Source: Garcia nutans (taxonomy: Eukaryota; Streptophyta; Magnoliopsida; Malpighiales; Euphorbiaceae). Taken from it: a stretch of DNA of 64,000 nucleotides. The translations under genes were made by a program, and so were the position numbers. The DNA lies in the NCBI GenBank assembly GCA_947685225.1, contig CANTUV010000053.1, positions 10,711,501-10,775,500 on the forward strand, given 5' to 3'. Shown here piece by piece: positions 34,078 to 45,961 of the stretch; within the stretch, counting starts at the first letter, position 1, and the number at the start of each line of letters is the position of its first letter. The notes below the pieces were generated by a model. It did not search any database. It was not told the origin of the DNA and saw only the letters and a list, made by a program, of their open reading frames with translations.

Positions 34078-34196
34078 TGGTGCGATCATACCAGCACTAA
34101 CGCACCGGATCCCATCAGAACTCCGAAGTTAAACGTGCTTGGGCGGGAGTAGTACTGAGATGGGTGACCTCTTGGGAATTCCTCTTGTTGCACCCC
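34078..34196 (+). rRNA. 5S rRNA: 5S rRNA copy 79
   Basis: G1T, A69G, G102T, G108T. Confidence 0.86.
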
Positions 34197-34504
34197 TATC
34201 ATTTTTCTTTTTTTGAAAATATTTTTTTTATCAACCACGATCCTTTGCAGTTTGGGGCCGGCGGACTAATAAATCATTTGTTGGCATTTTAGAGCAACGC
34301 GAGTAATATCGCCGATATGGCGTCGCTTGGCTCGTTTGGCCAAATCAGTCTCTCTCTGCAGCATATTTGAGAGCGTTGTTGTGTGGGCGAGCTTAGGATG
34401 ACATCGTAGGAAGAGGGACGAATGAGAAAGAGAATAGGCAAGGGCCATTCTCAGCGAAGCAGTGAGAGGGAGAGAATAAATTAAATTTTCTGGCAGCGCA
34501 TTAC

Positions 34505-34623
34505 GAGTGCGATCATACCAGCACTAACGCACCGGATCCCATCAGAACTCCGAAGTAAAACGTGCTTGGGCGGGAGTAGTACTGAGATGGGTGACCTCTT
34601 GGGAAGTCCTCTTGTTGCACCCC
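34505..34623 (+). rRNA. 5S rRNA: 5S rRNA copy 80
   Basis: G2A, T53A, A69G, G108T. Confidence 0.86.
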
Positions 34624-34930
34624 TATCATTTTTCTTTTTTTGAAAATATTTTTTTTATCAACCACGATCCTTCGCAGTTTGGGGCCGGCGGACTAATAAA
34701 TCATTTGTTGGCATTTTAGAGCAACGCGAGTAATATCGCCGATATGGCGTCGCTTGGCTCGTTTGGCCAAATCAGTCTCTCTCTGCAGCATATTTGAGAG
34801 CGTTGTTGTGTGGGCGAGCTTAGGATGACATCGTAGGAAGAGGGACGAATGAGAAAGAGAATAGGCAAGGGCCATTCTAAGCGAAGCAGTGAGAGGGAGA
34901 GAATAAATTAAATTTCATGCAGCGCATTAT

Positions 34931-35049
34931 TGTTGCAATCATACCAGCAGTAACGCACCGGATCACATCAGAACTCCGAAGTTGAACGTTCTTGGGCGAG
35001 AGTAGTACTGAGATGGGTGACCTCTTGGGAAGTCCTCTTGTTGCACCCC
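34931..35049 (+). rRNA. 5S rRNA: 5S rRNA copy 81
   Basis: G1T, G3T, G7A, C20G, C35A, A54G, G60T, G108T. Confidence 0.83.
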
Positions 35050-35357
35050 TATCATTTTTCTTTTTTTGAAAATATTTTTTTTTATCAACCACGATCCTTC
35101 GCAGTTTGGGGCCGGCGGACTAATAAATCATTTGTTGGCATTTTAGAGCAACGCGAGTAATATCGCCGATATGGCGTCGCTTGGCTCGTTTGGCCAAATC
35201 AGTCTCTCTCTGCAGCATATTTGAGAGCGTTGTTGTGTGGGCGAGCTTAGGATGACATCGTAGGAAGAGGGACGAATGAGAAAGAGAATAGCCAAGGGCC
35301 ATTCTAAGCGAAGCAGTGAGAGGGAGAGAATAAATTAAATTTCATGCAGTGCATTAC

Positions 35358-35476
35358 TGGTGCGATCATACCAGCACTAACGCACCGGATCCCATCAGAA
35401 CTCCGAAGTTAAACGTGCTTGGGCGGGAGTAGTACTGAGATGGGTGACCTCTTGGGAAGTCCTCTTGTTGCACCCC
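35358..35476 (+). rRNA. 5S rRNA: 5S rRNA copy 82
   Basis: G1T, A69G, G108T. Confidence 0.87.
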
Positions 35477-35783
35477 TATCATTTTTCTTTTTTTGAAAAT
35501 ATTTTTTTTATCAACCACGATCCTTCGCAGTTTGGGGCCGGCGGACTAATAAATCATTTGTTGGCATTTTAGAGCAACGCGAGTAATATCGCCGATATGG
35601 CGTCGCTTGGCTCGTTTGGCCAAATCAGTCTCTCTCTGCAGCATATTTGAGAGCGTTGTTGTGTGGGCGAGCTTAGGATGACATCGTAGGAAGAGGGACG
35701 AATGAGAAAGAGAATAGGCAACGGCCATTCTAAGCGAAGCAGTGAGAGGGAGAGAATAAATTAAATTTCATGCAGCGCATTAC

Positions 35784-35902
35784 TGGTGCGATCATACCAG
35801 CACTAACGCACCGGATCCCATCAGAACTCTGAAGTCAAACGTGCTTGGGCGGGAGTAGTACTGAGATGGGTGACCTCTTGGGAAGTCCTCTTGTTGCACC
35901 CC
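35784..35902 (+). rRNA. 5S rRNA: 5S rRNA copy 83
   Basis: G1T, C47T, T53C, A69G, G108T; twin of copy 76 at 2985 bp. Confidence 0.86.
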
Positions 35903-36209
35903 TATCATTTTTCTTTTTTTGAAAATATTTTTTTTATCAACCACGATCCTTCGCAGTTTGGGGCCGGCGGACTAATAAATCATTTGTTGGCATTTTAGAG
36001 CAACGCGAGTAATATCGCCGATATGGCGTCGCTTGGCTCGTTTGCCCGAATCAGTCTCTCTCTGCAGCAGATTTGAGAGCGTTGTTGTGTGGGCGAGCTT
36101 AGGATGACATCGTAGGAAGAGGGACGAATGAGAAAGAGAATAGGCAAGGGCCATTCTAAGCGAAGCAGTGAGAGGGAGAGAATAAATTAAATTTCATGCA
36201 GCGCATTAT

Positions 36210-36328
36210 TGTTGCAATCATACCAGCAGTAACGCACCGGATCACATCAGAACTCCGAAGTTGAACGTTCTTGGGCGAGAGTAGTACTGAGATGGGTGAC
36301 CTCTAGGGAAGTCCTCTTGTTGCACCCC
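36210..36328 (+). rRNA. 5S rRNA: 5S rRNA copy 84
   Basis: G1T, G3T, G7A, C20G, C35A, A54G, G60T, T96A, G108T. Confidence 0.82.
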
Positions 36329-36636
36329 TATCATTTTTCTTTTTTTGAAAATATTTTTTTTATCAACCACGATCCTTCGCAGTTTGAGGCAGGCGGACTA
36401 ATAAATCATTTGTTGGCATTTTAGAGCAACGCGAGTAATATCGCCGATATGGAGTCGCTTGGCTCGTTTGCCCGAATCAGTATCTTTCTGCAGCAGATTT
36501 GAGAGCGGTGGTGCTTGGGCGAGCTTAGGATGGCATCGTAGGAAGACGGACGAATGAGAAAGAGAATAGGCAAGCGCCATTCTCAGCGAAGCAGTGAGAG
36601 GGAGAGAATAAATTAAATTTTCTGGCACCGCATGAT

Positions 36637-36755
36637 GGGTGCGATCATACCAGCAGTAACGCACCGGATCACATCAGAACTCCGAAGTTGAACGTTCTTG
36701 GGCGAGAGTAGTACTGAGATGGGTGACCTCTTGGGAAGTCCTCTTGTTGCACCCC
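36637..36755 (+). rRNA. 5S rRNA: 5S rRNA copy 85
   Basis: C20G, C35A, A54G, G60T, G108T; normal 5' end joined to the copy-81-type body, a likely recombinant. Confidence 0.84.
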
Positions 36756-37062
36756 TATCATTTTTCTTTTTTTGAAAATATTTTTTTTATCAACCACGAT
36801 CCTTCGCAGTTTGGGGCCGGCGGACTAATAAATCATTTGTTGGCATTTTAGAGCAACGCGAGTAATATCGCCGATATGGCGTCGCTTGGCTCGTTTGGAG
36901 AAATCAGTCTCTCTCTGCAGCATATTTGAGAGCGTTGTTGTGTGGGCGAGCTTAGGATGACATCGTAGGAAGAGGGACGAATGAGAAAGAGAATAGGCAA
37001 GGGCCATTCTAAGCGAAGCAGTGAGAGGGAGAGAATAAATTAAATTTCATGCAGCGCATTAC

Positions 37063-37181
37063 TGGTGCGATCATACCAGCACTAACGCACCGGATCCCAT
37101 CAGAACTCCGAAGATAAACGTGCTTGGGCGAGAGTAGTACTGAGATGGGTGACCTCTTGGGAAGTCCTCTTGTTGCACCCC
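37063..37181 (+). rRNA. 5S rRNA: 5S rRNA copy 86
   Basis: G1T, T52A, G108T. Confidence 0.87.
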
Positions 37182-37488
37182 TATCATTTTTCTTTTTTTG
37201 AAAATATTTTTTTTATCAACCACGATCCTTCGCAGTTTGGGGCCGGCGGACTAATAAATCATTTGTTGGCATTTTAGAGCAACGCGAGTAATATCGCCGA
37301 TATGGCGTCGCTTGGCTCGTTTGGCCAAATCAGTCTCTCTCTGCAGCATATTTGAGAGCGTTGTTGTGTGGGCGAGCTTAGGATGACATCGTAGGAAGAG
37401 GGACGAATGAGAAAGAGAATAGGCAAGGGCCATTCTAAGCGAAGCAGTGAGAGGGAGAGAATAAATTAAATTTCATGCAGCGCATTAC

Positions 37489-37607
37489 TGGTGCGATCAT
37501 ACCAGCACTAACGCACCGGATCCCATCAGAACTCCGAAGTTAAACGTGCTTGGGGGGGAGTAGTACTGAGATGGGTGACCTCTTGGGAAGTCCTCTTGTT
37601 GCACCCC
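37489..37607 (+). rRNA. 5S rRNA: 5S rRNA copy 87
   Basis: G1T, C67G, A69G, G108T. Confidence 0.86.
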
Positions 37608-37914
37608 TATCATTTTTCTTTTTTTGAAAATATTTTTTTTATCAACCACGATCCTTCGCAGTTTGGGGCTGGCGGACTAATAAATCATTTGTTGGCATTT
37701 TAGAGCAACGCGAGTAATATCGCCGATATGGCGTCGCTTGGCTCGTTTGGCCAAATCAGTCTCTCTCTGCAGCATATTTGAGAGCGTTGTTGTGTGGGCG
37801 AGCTTAGGATGACATCGTAGGAAGAGGGACGAATGAGAAAGAGAATAGGCAAGGGCCATTCTAAGCGAAGCAGTGAGAGGGAGAGAATAAATTAAATTTC
37901 ATGCAGCGCATTAT

Positions 37915-38033
37915 TGTTGCAATCATACCAGCAGTAACGCACCGGATCACATCAGAACTCCGAAGTTGAACGTTCTTGGGCGAGAGTAGTACTGAGATGG
38001 GTGACCTCTTGGGAAGTCCTCTTGTTGCACCCC
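37915..38033 (+). rRNA. 5S rRNA: 5S rRNA copy 88
   Basis: G1T, G3T, G7A, C20G, C35A, A54G, G60T, G108T; identical set to copy 81. Confidence 0.83.
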
Positions 38034-38341
38034 TATCATTTTTCTTTTTTTGAAAATATTTTTTTTATCAACCACGATCCTTCGCAGTTTGGGGCCGGCG
38101 GACTAATAAATCATTTGTTGGCATTTTAGAGCAACGCGAGTAATATCGCCGATATGGCGTCGCTTGGCTCGTTTGCCCGAATCAGTATCTTTCTGCAGCA
38201 GATTTGAGAGCGGTGGTGCTTGGGCGAGCTTAGGATGGCATCGTAGGAAGACGGACGAATGAGAAAGAGAATAGGCAAGCGCCATTCTCAGCGAAGCAGT
38301 GAGAGGGAGAGAATAAATTAAATTTTCTGGCACCGCATGAT

Positions 38342-38460
38342 GGGTGCGATTATACCAGCACTAACGCACCGGATCACATCAGAACTCTGAAGTTAAACGT
38401 GCTTGGGCGAGAGTAGTACTGAGATTGGTGACCTATTGGGAAGTCCTCGTGTTGCTCCCC
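38342..38460 (+). rRNA. 5S rRNA: 5S rRNA copy 89
   Basis: C10T, C35A, C47T, G85T, C94A, A115T. Confidence 0.83.
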
Positions 38461-38766
38461 TATCATTTTTTTTTTCGAAAATATTTTTTTTATCAACCAC
38501 GATCCTTCGCAGTTTGGGGCCGGCGGACTCATAAATCATTTGTTGGCCTTTTAGAGCAACGCGAGTAATATCGCCGATATGGCGTCGCTTGGCTCGTTTA
38601 CCCGAATCAGTATCTTTCTGCAACAGATTTGAGAGCGGTGGTGCTTGGGCGAGCTTAGGATGGCATCGTAGGAAGACGGACGAATGAGAAAGAGAATAGG
38701 CATGCGCCATTCTCAGTGAAGCAGTGAGAGGGAGAGAATAAATTAAATTTTCTGGCAGCGCATGAC

Positions 38767-38885
38767 GGTTGCGATCATACCAGCACTAACGCACCGGATC
38801 CCATCAGAACTCCGAAGTTAAACATGCTTGGGCGAGAGTAGTACTGAAATGGGTGACCTCTTGGGAAGTCCTCGTGTTGCTCCCC
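38767..38885 (+). rRNA. 5S rRNA: 5S rRNA copy 90
   Basis: G3T, G58A, G82A, A115T. Confidence 0.86.
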
Positions 38886-39194
38886 TATCATTTTTCTTTT
38901 TTCGAAAATATTTTTTTTTATCAACCACGATCCTTCGCAGTTTGGGGCCGGCGGACTAATAAATCATTTGTTGGACTTTTAGAGAAACGCGAGTAATATC
39001 GCCGATATGGCGTCGCTTGGCTCGTTTGCCCGAATCAGTCTCTCTCTGCAGCAGATTTGAGAGCGTTGGTGCGTGGGCGAGCTTTGGATGGCATCGTAGG
39101 AAGTGGGACGAATGCGAAAGAGAATAGGCAAGGGCCATTCTCAGCGAAGCAGTGAGAGGGAGAGAATAAATTAAATTTTCTGGTAGCGCATGAC

Positions 39195-39313
39195 GGGTGC
39201 GATCATACCAGCACTAACGCACCGTATCCCATCAGAACTCCGAAGATAAACGTGCTTGGGCGAGAGTAGTACTGAGATGGGTGACCTCTTGGGAAGTCCT
39301 TGTGTTGCACCCC
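39195..39313 (+). rRNA. 5S rRNA: 5S rRNA copy 91
   Basis: G31T, T52A, C107T. Confidence 0.87.
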
Positions 39314-39621
39314 TATCATTTTTCTTTTTTCGAAAATATTTTTTTTATCAACCACGATCATTTGCAGTGTGGGGCCGGCGGACTAATAAATCATTTGTTG
39401 GCCTTTTAGAGCAACGCGAGTAATATCGCTGATATGGCGTCGCTTAGCTCGTTTGCCCGAATCAGTATCTTTCTGCAGCAGATTTGAGAGCGGTGGTGCT
39501 TGGGCGAGCTTAGGATGGCATCGTAGGAAGAGGGACGAATGAGAAAGAGAATAATCAAGGGCCATTCTCAGCGAAGCAGTGAAAGGGAGAGAATAAATTA
39601 AATTTTCTGGCAGCGCATTAC

Positions 39622-39740
39622 GGGTGCGATCATACCAGCACAAACGCACCGGATCCCATCAGAACTCCGAAGTCAAACGGGCTTGGGCGAGAGTAGTACT
39701 GAGATGGGTGACCTCTTGGGAAGTCCTTGTGTTGCACCCC
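39622..39740 (+). rRNA. 5S rRNA: 5S rRNA copy 92
   Basis: T21A, T53C, T59G, C107T. Confidence 0.86.
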
Positions 39741-40046
39741 TATCATTTTTTTTTTGGAAAATATTTTTTTTATCAACCGCGATCATTTGCAGTGTGGGGC
39801 CGGCGGAATAATAAATCATTTGTTTTCCTTTTAGAGCAACGCGAGTAATATCGCCGATATGGCGTCGCTTAGCTCGTTTGCCCGAATCAGTATCTTTCTG
39901 CAGCAGATTTGAGAGCGGTGGTGCTTGGGCGAGCTTAGGATGACATCGTAGGACGACGGACGAATGAGAAAGAGAATAGGCAAGCGCCATTCTCCGCGAA
40001 GCAGTGAGAGGGAGAGAATAAATTAAATTTTCTGGCAGCGCATGAC

Positions 40047-40165
40047 GCGTGCAGTCATACCAGCACTAACGCACCGGATCCTATCAGAACTCTGAAGTTA
40101 AACGTGCTTGGGCGAGAGTAGAACTGAGATGGGTGACCTCTTGGGAAGTCCTTGTGTTGCACCCC
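40047..40165 (+). rRNA. 5S rRNA: 5S rRNA copy 93
   Basis: G2C, G7A, A8G, C36T, C47T, T76A, C107T. Confidence 0.83.
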
Positions 40166-40471
40166 TATCATTTTTCTTTTTTCGAAAATATTTTTTTATC
40201 AACCACGATCATTTGCAGTTTGGGGCCGGCGGATTAATAAATCATTTGTTGGCCTTTTAGAGCAACGCGAGTGATATCGCCGATATGGCGTCGCTTGGCT
40301 CGTTTGACCGAATCAGTATATTTCTGCAGCAGATTTGAGAGCGGTGGTGCTTGGGCGAGCTTAGGATGGCATCGTAGGAAGACGGACGAATGAGAAAGAG
40401 AATAGGCAACGGCCATTTTCAGCGAAGCAGTGAGAGGGAGAGAATAAATTAAATTTCATGCAGCGCATTAC

Positions 40472-40590
40472 TGGTGCGATCATACCAGCACTAACGCACC
40501 GGATCCCATCAGAACTCCGAAGTTAAACGTGCTTGGGAGAGAGTAGTACTGAGATGGGTGACCTCTTGGGAAGTCCTCGTGTTGCACCCC
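40472..40590 (+). rRNA. 5S rRNA: 5S rRNA copy 94
   Basis: G1T, C67A. Confidence 0.88.
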
Positions 40591-40898
40591 TATCATTTTT
40601 CTTTTTTCGAAAATATTTTTTTTATCAACCACGATCCTTCGAAGTTTCTGGCCGGCGGACTAATAAATCATTTGTTGGTCTTTTAGAGTAACGCGAGTAA
40701 TATCGCCGATATGGCGTCGCTTAGCTCGTTTGCCCGAATCAGTATCTTTCTGCAGCAGATTTGAGAGCGGTGGTGCTTGGGCGAGCTTAGGATGACATCG
40801 TAGGATGACGGACGAATGAGAAAGAGAATAGGCAAGCGCCATTCTCCGCGAAGCAGTGAGAGGGAGAAAATAAATTAAATTTTCTAGCAGCGCCTGAC

Positions 40899-41017
40899 GC
40901 GTGCAGTCATACCAGCACTAACGCACCGGATCCCATCAGAACTTTGAAGTTAAACGTGCTTGGGCGAGAGTAGTACTAAGATGGGTGACCTCTTGGGAAG
41001 TCCTCGTGTTGCTCCCC
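40899..41017 (+). rRNA. 5S rRNA: 5S rRNA copy 95
   Basis: G2C, G7A, A8G, C46T, C47T, G80A, A115T. Confidence 0.83.
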
Positions 41018-41324
41018 TATCATTTTTCTTTTTTCGAAAATATTTTTTTTATCAACCACGATCCTTCGCAGTTTGGTGCCGGCGGACTAATAAATCATTT
41101 GTTGGATTTTTAGAGCAACGCGAGTAATATCGCCGATATGGCATCGCTTGGCTCGTTTGCCCGAATCAGTCTCTCTCTGCAGCAGATTTGAGAGCGTTGG
41201 TGCGTGGGCGAGCTTAGGATGGCATCGTAGGAAGAGGGACGAATGAGAAAGATAATAGGCAACGGCCATTCTCAGCGAAGCAGTGAGAGGGAGAGAATAA
41301 ATTAAATTTCATGCCGCGCATTAC

Positions 41325-41443
41325 TGGTGCGATCATACCAGCACTAAAGCACGAGATCCCATCAGAACTCCGAAGTCAAACGTGCTTGGGCGAGAGTAGT
41401 ACTGAGATGGGTGACCTCTTGGGAAGTCCTTGTGTTGCACACC
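41325..41443 (+). rRNA. 5S rRNA: 5S rRNA copy 96
   Basis: G1T, C24A, C29G, G30A, T53C, C107T, C117A. Followed by a spacer shortened by about 52 bp. Confidence 0.83.
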
Positions 41444-41454
41444 TATCATTTTTC

Positions 41455-41475
41455 TTTTTTTCTTTTTTCATTTGT
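41455..41475. other. spacer deletion junction, about 52 bp net
   Basis: After the second T tract the spacer jumps straight to catttgttggcc, losing the cgaaaata block, ccacgatc and the gccggcggactaataa motif. The atcatttg words in both parts of a normal spacer could have guided the slip. Unit length here is 374 bp. Confidence 0.75.
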
Positions 41476-41698
41476 TGGCCTTTTAGAGCAACGCGAGTAA
41501 TATCGCCGATATGGCGTCGCTTACCTCATTTGCCCGAATCAGTATCTTTCTGCAGCAGATTTGAGAGCGGTGGTGCTTGGGCGAGCTTAGGATGGCATCA
41601 TAGGAAGACGGACGAATGAGAAAGAGAATAGGCAAGCGCCATTCTCAGTGAAGCAGTGAGAGGGAGAGAATAAATTAAATTTTCTGGCAGCGCATGAC

Positions 41699-41817
41699 AG
41701 GTGCGATCATACCAGCACTAACCCACCGGATCCGATCAGAATTCCGAAGTTAAACGTGCTTGGGCGAGAGTAGTACTGAGATGGGTGACCTCTTGGGAAG
41801 TCCTCGTGTTGCACCCC
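41699..41817 (+). rRNA. 5S rRNA: 5S rRNA copy 97
   Basis: G1A, G25C, C36G, C44T. Confidence 0.86.
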
Positions 41818-42124
41818 TATCATTTTTCTTTTTCCGAAAATATTTTTTTTATCAATCGCGATCCTTCGCAGTTTGGGGCCGGCGGACTAATAAATTATTT
41901 GTTGGCCTTTTAGAGCAACGCGAGTAATATCGCCGATATGGCGTCGCTTGGCTCGTTTGCCCGAATCAGTCTCTATCTGCAGGATATTTGAGAGCGTTGT
42001 TGTGTGGGCGAGCTTAGGATGGCATCGTAGGAAGAGGGACGAATGAGAAAGAGAATAGGCAAGGGCCATTCTCAGCGAAGCAGTGAGAGGGAGAGAATAA
42101 ATTAAATTTCATGCAGCGCATTAC

Positions 42125-42243
42125 TAGTGCGATCATACCAGCACTAACGCACCGGATCACATCAGAACTCTGAAGTTAAACGTGCTTGGGCGAGAGTAGT
42201 ACTGAGATGGGTGAACTCTTGGGAAGTCCTCGTGTTGCACCCC
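42125..42243 (+). rRNA. 5S rRNA: 5S rRNA copy 98
   Basis: G1T, G2A, C35A, C47T, C91A. Confidence 0.85.
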
Positions 42244-42551
42244 TATCATTTTTCTTTTTTCCAAAATATTTTTTTTATCAACCGCGATCCTTCGCAGTTT
42301 GGGGCCGGCGGACTAATAAATCATTTGTTGGCCTTTTAGAGCAACGCGAGTAATATCGCCGATATGGCGTCGATTGGCTCGTTTGCCCGAATCAGTCTCT
42401 CTCTGCAGGATATTTGAGAGTGTTGTTGTGGGGGCGAGCTTAGGATGGAATCATAGGAAGACGGACGAATAAGAAAGAGAATAGGCAAGCGCCATTCTCA
42501 GCGAAGCAGTGAGAGGGAGAGAATAAATTAAATTTTCTGGCAGCGCATGAC

Positions 42552-42670
42552 AGGTGCGATCATACCAGCACTAACGCACCGGATCCCATCAGAACTCCGA
42601 AGTTAAACGTGCTTGGGCGAGAGTAGTACTGAGATGGGTGACCTCTTGGGAAGTCCTCGTGTTGCACCCC
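42552..42670 (+). rRNA. 5S rRNA: 5S rRNA copy 99
   Basis: G1A only. Confidence 0.9.
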
Positions 42671-42977
42671 TATCATTTTTCTTTTTCCGAAAATATTTTT
42701 TTTATCAACCGCGATCCTTCGCAGTTTGGGGCAGGCGGACTAATAAATCATTTGTTGGCCTTTTAGAGCAACGCGAGTAATATCGCCGATATGGCGTCGC
42801 TTGGCTCGTTTGCCCGAATCAGTCTCTCTCTGCAGGATATTTGAGAGCGTTGTTGTGTGGGCGAGCTTAGGATGGCATCGTAGGAAGAGGGACGAATGAG
42901 AAAGAGAATAGGCAAGGGCCATTCTCAGCGAAGCAGTGAGAGGGAGAGAATAAATTAAATTTCATGCAGCGCATTAC

Positions 42978-43096
42978 TAGTGCGATCATACCAGCACTAA
43001 CGCACCGGATCACATCAGAACTCTGAAGTTAAACGTGCTTGGGCGAGAGTAGTACTGAGATGGGTGAACTCTTGGGAAGTCCTCGTGTTGCACCCC
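42978..43096 (+). rRNA. 5S rRNA: 5S rRNA copy 100
   Basis: G1T, G2A, C35A, C47T, C91A; identical set to copy 98. Confidence 0.85.
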
Positions 43097-43404
43097 TATC
43101 ATTTTTCTTTTTTCGAAAATATTTTTTTTATCAACCGCGATCCTTTGCAGTTTGGGGCCGGCGGACTAATAAATCATTTGTTGGCCTTTTAGAGCAACGC
43201 GAGTAATATCGCCGATATGGCGTCGATTGGCTCGTTTGCCCGAATCAGTCTCTCTCTGCAGGATATTTGAGAGCGTTGTTGTGTGGGCGAGCTTAGGATG
43301 GCATCATAGGAAGACGGACGAATGAGAAAGAGAATAGGCAAGCGCCATTCTCAGCGAAGCAGTGAGAGGGAGAGAATAAATTAAATTTTCTGGCAGCGCA
43401 TGAC

Positions 43405-43523
43405 GGGTGCGATCATACCAGCACTAACGCACCGGATCCCATCAGAACTCCGAAGTTAAACGTGCTTGGGCGAGAGTAGTACTGAGATGGGTGACCTCTT
43501 GGGAAGTCCTCGTGTTGCTCCCC
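43405..43523 (+). rRNA. 5S rRNA: 5S rRNA copy 101
   Basis: A115T only. Confidence 0.9.
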
Positions 43524-43828
43524 TATCATTTTTCTTTTTTCGAAAATATTTTTTTATCAACCGCGATCTTTCGCAGTTTGGGGCTGGCGGACTAATAAAT
43601 CATTTGTTGGCATTTTAGAGCAATGCGAGTAATATCGCCGATATGGCGTCGCTTGGCTCGTTTGCCCGAATCAGTCTCTCTGCAGGATATTTGAGAGCGT
43701 TGTTGTGTGGGCGAGCTTAGGATGGCATCATAGGAAGACGGACGAATGAGAAAGAGAATAGGCAAGCGCCATTCTCAGCGAAGCAGTGAGAGAGAGAGAA
43801 TAAATTAAATTTTCTGGCAGCGCATGAC

Positions 43829-43947
43829 GGGTGCGATCATACCAGCACTAACGCACCGGATCCCATCAGAACTCCGAAGTTAAACGTGCTTGGGCGAGAG
43901 TAGTACTGAGATGGGTGACCTCTTGGGAAGTCCTCGTGTTGCTCCCC
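43829..43947 (+). rRNA. 5S rRNA: 5S rRNA copy 102
   Basis: A115T only. Confidence 0.9.
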
Positions 43948-44255
43948 AATCATTTTTCTTTTTTCGAAAATATTTTTTTTATCAATCACGATCCTTCGCA
44001 GTTTGAGGCCGGCGGACTAATAAATCATTTGTTGGCCTTTTAGAACAACGCGAGTAATATCGCCGATATGGCGTCGCTTAGCTCGTTCGCCCGAATCAGT
44101 ATCTTTCTGCAGCAGATTTGAGAGCGGTGGTGCTTGGGCGAGCTTAGGATGGCATCGTAGGAAGACGGACGAATGAGAAAGAGAATAGGCAAGCGCCATT
44201 CTCAGCGAAGCAGTGTGAGGGAGAGAATAAATTAAATTTTCTGGCAGCACATGAC

Positions 44256-44375
44256 GGGAGCGATCATACCAACATTAACGCACTAGATCCCATCAGAACT
44301 CCGAAGTTAAACGTGCTTGGGGGGAGAGTAGTACTGAGATGGGTGACCTCTTGGGAATTCCTCGTGTTGCACCCC
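44256..44375 (+). rRNA. 5S rRNA: 5S rRNA copy 103, 1-nt insertion
   Basis: T4A, G17A, C20T, C29T, G30A, one extra G in the 64-69 region (ggggggag), G102T. Confidence 0.82.
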
Positions 44376-44680
44376 TATCATTTTTTTTTCAAAAATATTT
44401 TTTTTATGAACCGCAATCTTTCGCAGTTTGGGGCCGGCGGACTAATAAATCATTTGTTGGCCTTTTAGAGCAACGCGAGTAATATCGCCGATATGGCGTC
44501 GCTTGGCTCGTTTGCCCGAATCAGTCTCTCTCTGCAGCAGATTTGAGAGCGTTGGTGCGTGGGCTAGCTTTGGATGGCATCGTAGGAAGAGGGACGAATG
44601 AGAAAGAGAATAGGTAAGGGCCATTCTCAGCGAAGCAGTGAGAGGGAGAGAATAAATTAAATTTTCTGGCAGCGCATGAC

Positions 44681-44799
44681 GGGTGCGATCATACCAGCAC
44701 TAACGCACCATATCCCATCAGAACTCCGAAGTTAAACGTGCTTGGGCGAAAGTAGTACTGAGATGGGTGACCTCTTGGGAAGTCCTCGTGTTGCACCCC
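44681..44799 (+). rRNA. 5S rRNA: 5S rRNA copy 104
   Basis: G30A, G31T, G70A. Confidence 0.87.
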
Positions 44800-45106
44800 T
44801 ATCATTTTTCTTTTTTCGAAAATATTTTTTTTTCAACCACGATCCTTCGCAGTTTGGGGCCGGCGGACTAATAAATCATTTGTTGGCCTTTTAGAGCAAC
44901 GCGAGTAATATCGCCGATATGGCGTCGCTTAGCTCGTTTGCCCGAATCAGTATCTTTCTGCAGCAGATTTGAGAGCGGTGGTGCTTGGGCGAGCTTAGGA
45001 TGGCATCGTAGGAAGAGGGACGAATGAGAAAGAGAATAGGCAAGGGCCATTCTCAGCGAAGCAGTGAGAGGGAGAGAATAAATTAAATTTTCTGGCAGCG
45101 CATTAT

Positions 45107-45225
45107 GGGTGCGATCATACCAGCACTAACGCACCGGATCCCATCAGAACTCCGAAGTCAAACGTGCTTGGGCGAGAGTAGTACTGAGATGGGTGACCTC
45201 TTGGGAAGTCCTTGTGTTGCACACC
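45107..45225 (+). rRNA. 5S rRNA: 5S rRNA copy 105
   Basis: T53C, C107T, C117A. Confidence 0.88.
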
Positions 45226-45533
45226 TATCATTTTTCTTTTTTCGAAAATATTTTTTTTATCAACTACGATCATTTGCAGTTTTGGGCCTGCGGAATAATA
45301 AATCATTTGTTGGCCTTTTAGAGCAACGCGAGTAATATCGCCGATATGTCGTCGCTTAGCTCGTTTGCCCGAATCAGTATCTTTCTGCAGCAGATTTGAG
45401 AGCGGTGGTGCTTGGGCGAGCTTAGGATGGCATCATAGGAAGACGGACGAATGAGAAAGAGAATAGGCAAGCGCCATTCTCAGCGAAGCAGTGAGAGGGA
45501 GAGAATAAATTAAATTTTCTGGCAGCGCATGAC

Positions 45534-45652
45534 GGGTGCGATCATACCAGCACTAACGCACCGGATCCCATCAGAACTCCGAAGTTAAACGTGCTTGGGC
45601 GAGAGTACTACTGAAATGGGTGACCTCATGGGAAGTCCTCGTGTTGCTCCCC
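45534..45652 (+). rRNA. 5S rRNA: 5S rRNA copy 106
   Basis: G75C, G82A, T95A, A115T. Confidence 0.85.
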
Positions 45653-45961
45653 TATCATTTTTCTTTTTTCAAAAATATTTTTTTTTATCAACCACGATCC
45701 TTCGCAGTTTGGGGCCGGCGGACTAATAAATCATTTGTTGGCCTTTTAGAGCAACGCGAGTAATATCGCCGATATGGCGTCGCTTGGCTCGTTTGCCCGA
45801 ATCAGTATCTTTCTGCAGCAGATTTGAGAGCGGTGGTGCTTGGGCGAGCTTAGGATGGCATCGTAGGAAGACGGACGAATGAGAAAGAGAATAGGCAAGC
45901 GCCATTCTCAGTGAAGCAGTGAGAGGGAGAGAATAAATTAAATTTTCTGGCAGCGCATGAC

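Larger units (their letters stand above)
32799..38768 (+). repeat. 2985-bp (7-unit) higher-order repeat, two copies
   Basis: Copies 76, 77, 79, 81 recur as 83, 84, 86, 88 at 2984-2985 bp. All share the spacer form with ggcattttagagc and aggatgacatcg. Copies 78 and 85 break the match, so there was later exchange. Confidence 0.8.
41699..44680 (+). repeat. higher-order block A, copy 2
   Basis: Counterpart of 23850-27681 with one dimer fewer. Confidence 0.85.
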
